From: Desulfovibrio sp. DV
Lineage (GTDB): Bacteria; Desulfobacterota; Desulfovibrionia; Desulfovibrionales; Desulfovibrionaceae
NCBI RefSeq assembly: GCF_001936595.1
Contig: NZ_MLBG01000032.1
Coordinates: forward strand, 1 to 39,562
Length of the DNA: 39,562 nt
Reading direction: 5' to 3'
Below, piece by piece: positions 39,519 through 39,562 of the stretch. Within the stretch, counting starts at the first letter, position 1. Every line of letters starts with the position of its first letter. The position numbers were made by a program, and so were the translations under genes. The notes under the pieces are model-generated. The model saw only the letters and a program-made list of their open reading frames with translations, was not told the DNA's origin and did no database searches.

Positions 39519-39562
39519 TACGAAAATCACTGGTGTACTATTTTCAAAAATGGAAACGATGG

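Noticed and set aside
39499-39562. Start of a new gene at ATG 39499
   Set aside because: No ribosome site, and the sequence is better explained as a promoter (TTGACA-16-TATGAT) for a gene outside the window.
1-39562. tRNA, rRNA, insertion sequences or known riboswitches
   Set aside because: I looked for cloverleaf-type paired arms, transposase motifs and conserved riboswitch cores on both strands and saw none I could support.

Overview
The window is a GC-rich, densely coded stretch of a bacterial chromosome. It carries about 36 protein genes, many overlapping by four bases (ATGA, GTGA, TTGA). The mix of genes points to a sulfate-reducing deltaproteobacterium of the Desulfovibrionaceae, probably the Desulfovibrio/Solidesulfovibrio group: a ParA-CheW-CheY-CheA cluster, several HDOD proteins, AddAB-type recombination genes and a LUD-domain protein. 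This placement is inferred from gene style and not from a marker gene. I see no rRNA, tRNA, CRISPR array, insertion sequence or prophage.

Layout. 1-4284: a chemosensory operon (end of a ParA-like gene, CheW-like coupler, single-domain response regulator, large CheA with two intact and one dead Hpt domain), closed by a multi-hairpin element. 4461-6693: a branched-chain amino acid operon with a sigma70-like promoter, a 28-codon valine-rich leader peptide, a terminator/attenuator, ilvB and a short ilvN-like gene. 6763-7917: a PAS histidine kinase with a cysteine motif. 7995-9985 (minus): a small monooxygenase-like protein and a GapN-like aldehyde dehydrogenase. 10166-15164: TetR regulator, RND adaptor lipoprotein and RND pump as one overlapping operon. 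15316-16443: membrane-anchored HDOD protein. 16627-17577 (minus): polytopic membrane protein. 17805-23494: CpoB-like lipoprotein, DprA, a small protein, HDOD, receiver-GGDDF protein and a Xer recombinase in one run. 23692-24913: TetR regulator and a small exported protein. 25003-31148 (minus): addB and addA. 31252-32118: RluA-type pseudouridine synthase. 32194-32376 (minus): FlgM-like protein. 32548-33497: CI/LexA-like S24 repressor and a 54-residue zinc-ribbon protein. 33792-36657: MFS transporter, FliL-like protein, histidine phosphatase, small exported protein. 36736-38150: LUD protein and a frameshifted zinc-ribbon gene. 38319-39494: a membrane histidine-kinase-like protein with a degraded ATP site. 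A strong promoter at 39491-39518 reads out of the window.

Most notable: (1) a complete ivbL-like transcription attenuator in front of ilvB; (2) three places where the coding frame moves, a compensating pair in dprA, a compensating pair in addA, and one uncompensated shift in the zinc-ribbon gene, mostly at C or G runs; (3) two promoters whose -10 boxes sit 6-7 bases before an ATG with no ribosome site, predicting leaderless mRNAs for the S24 repressor (as for phage lambda cI) and the RluA-type gene; (4) several palindromes placed as likely operators. I did not find a clearly new multi-gene defence or biosynthetic system; most genes belong to known families.
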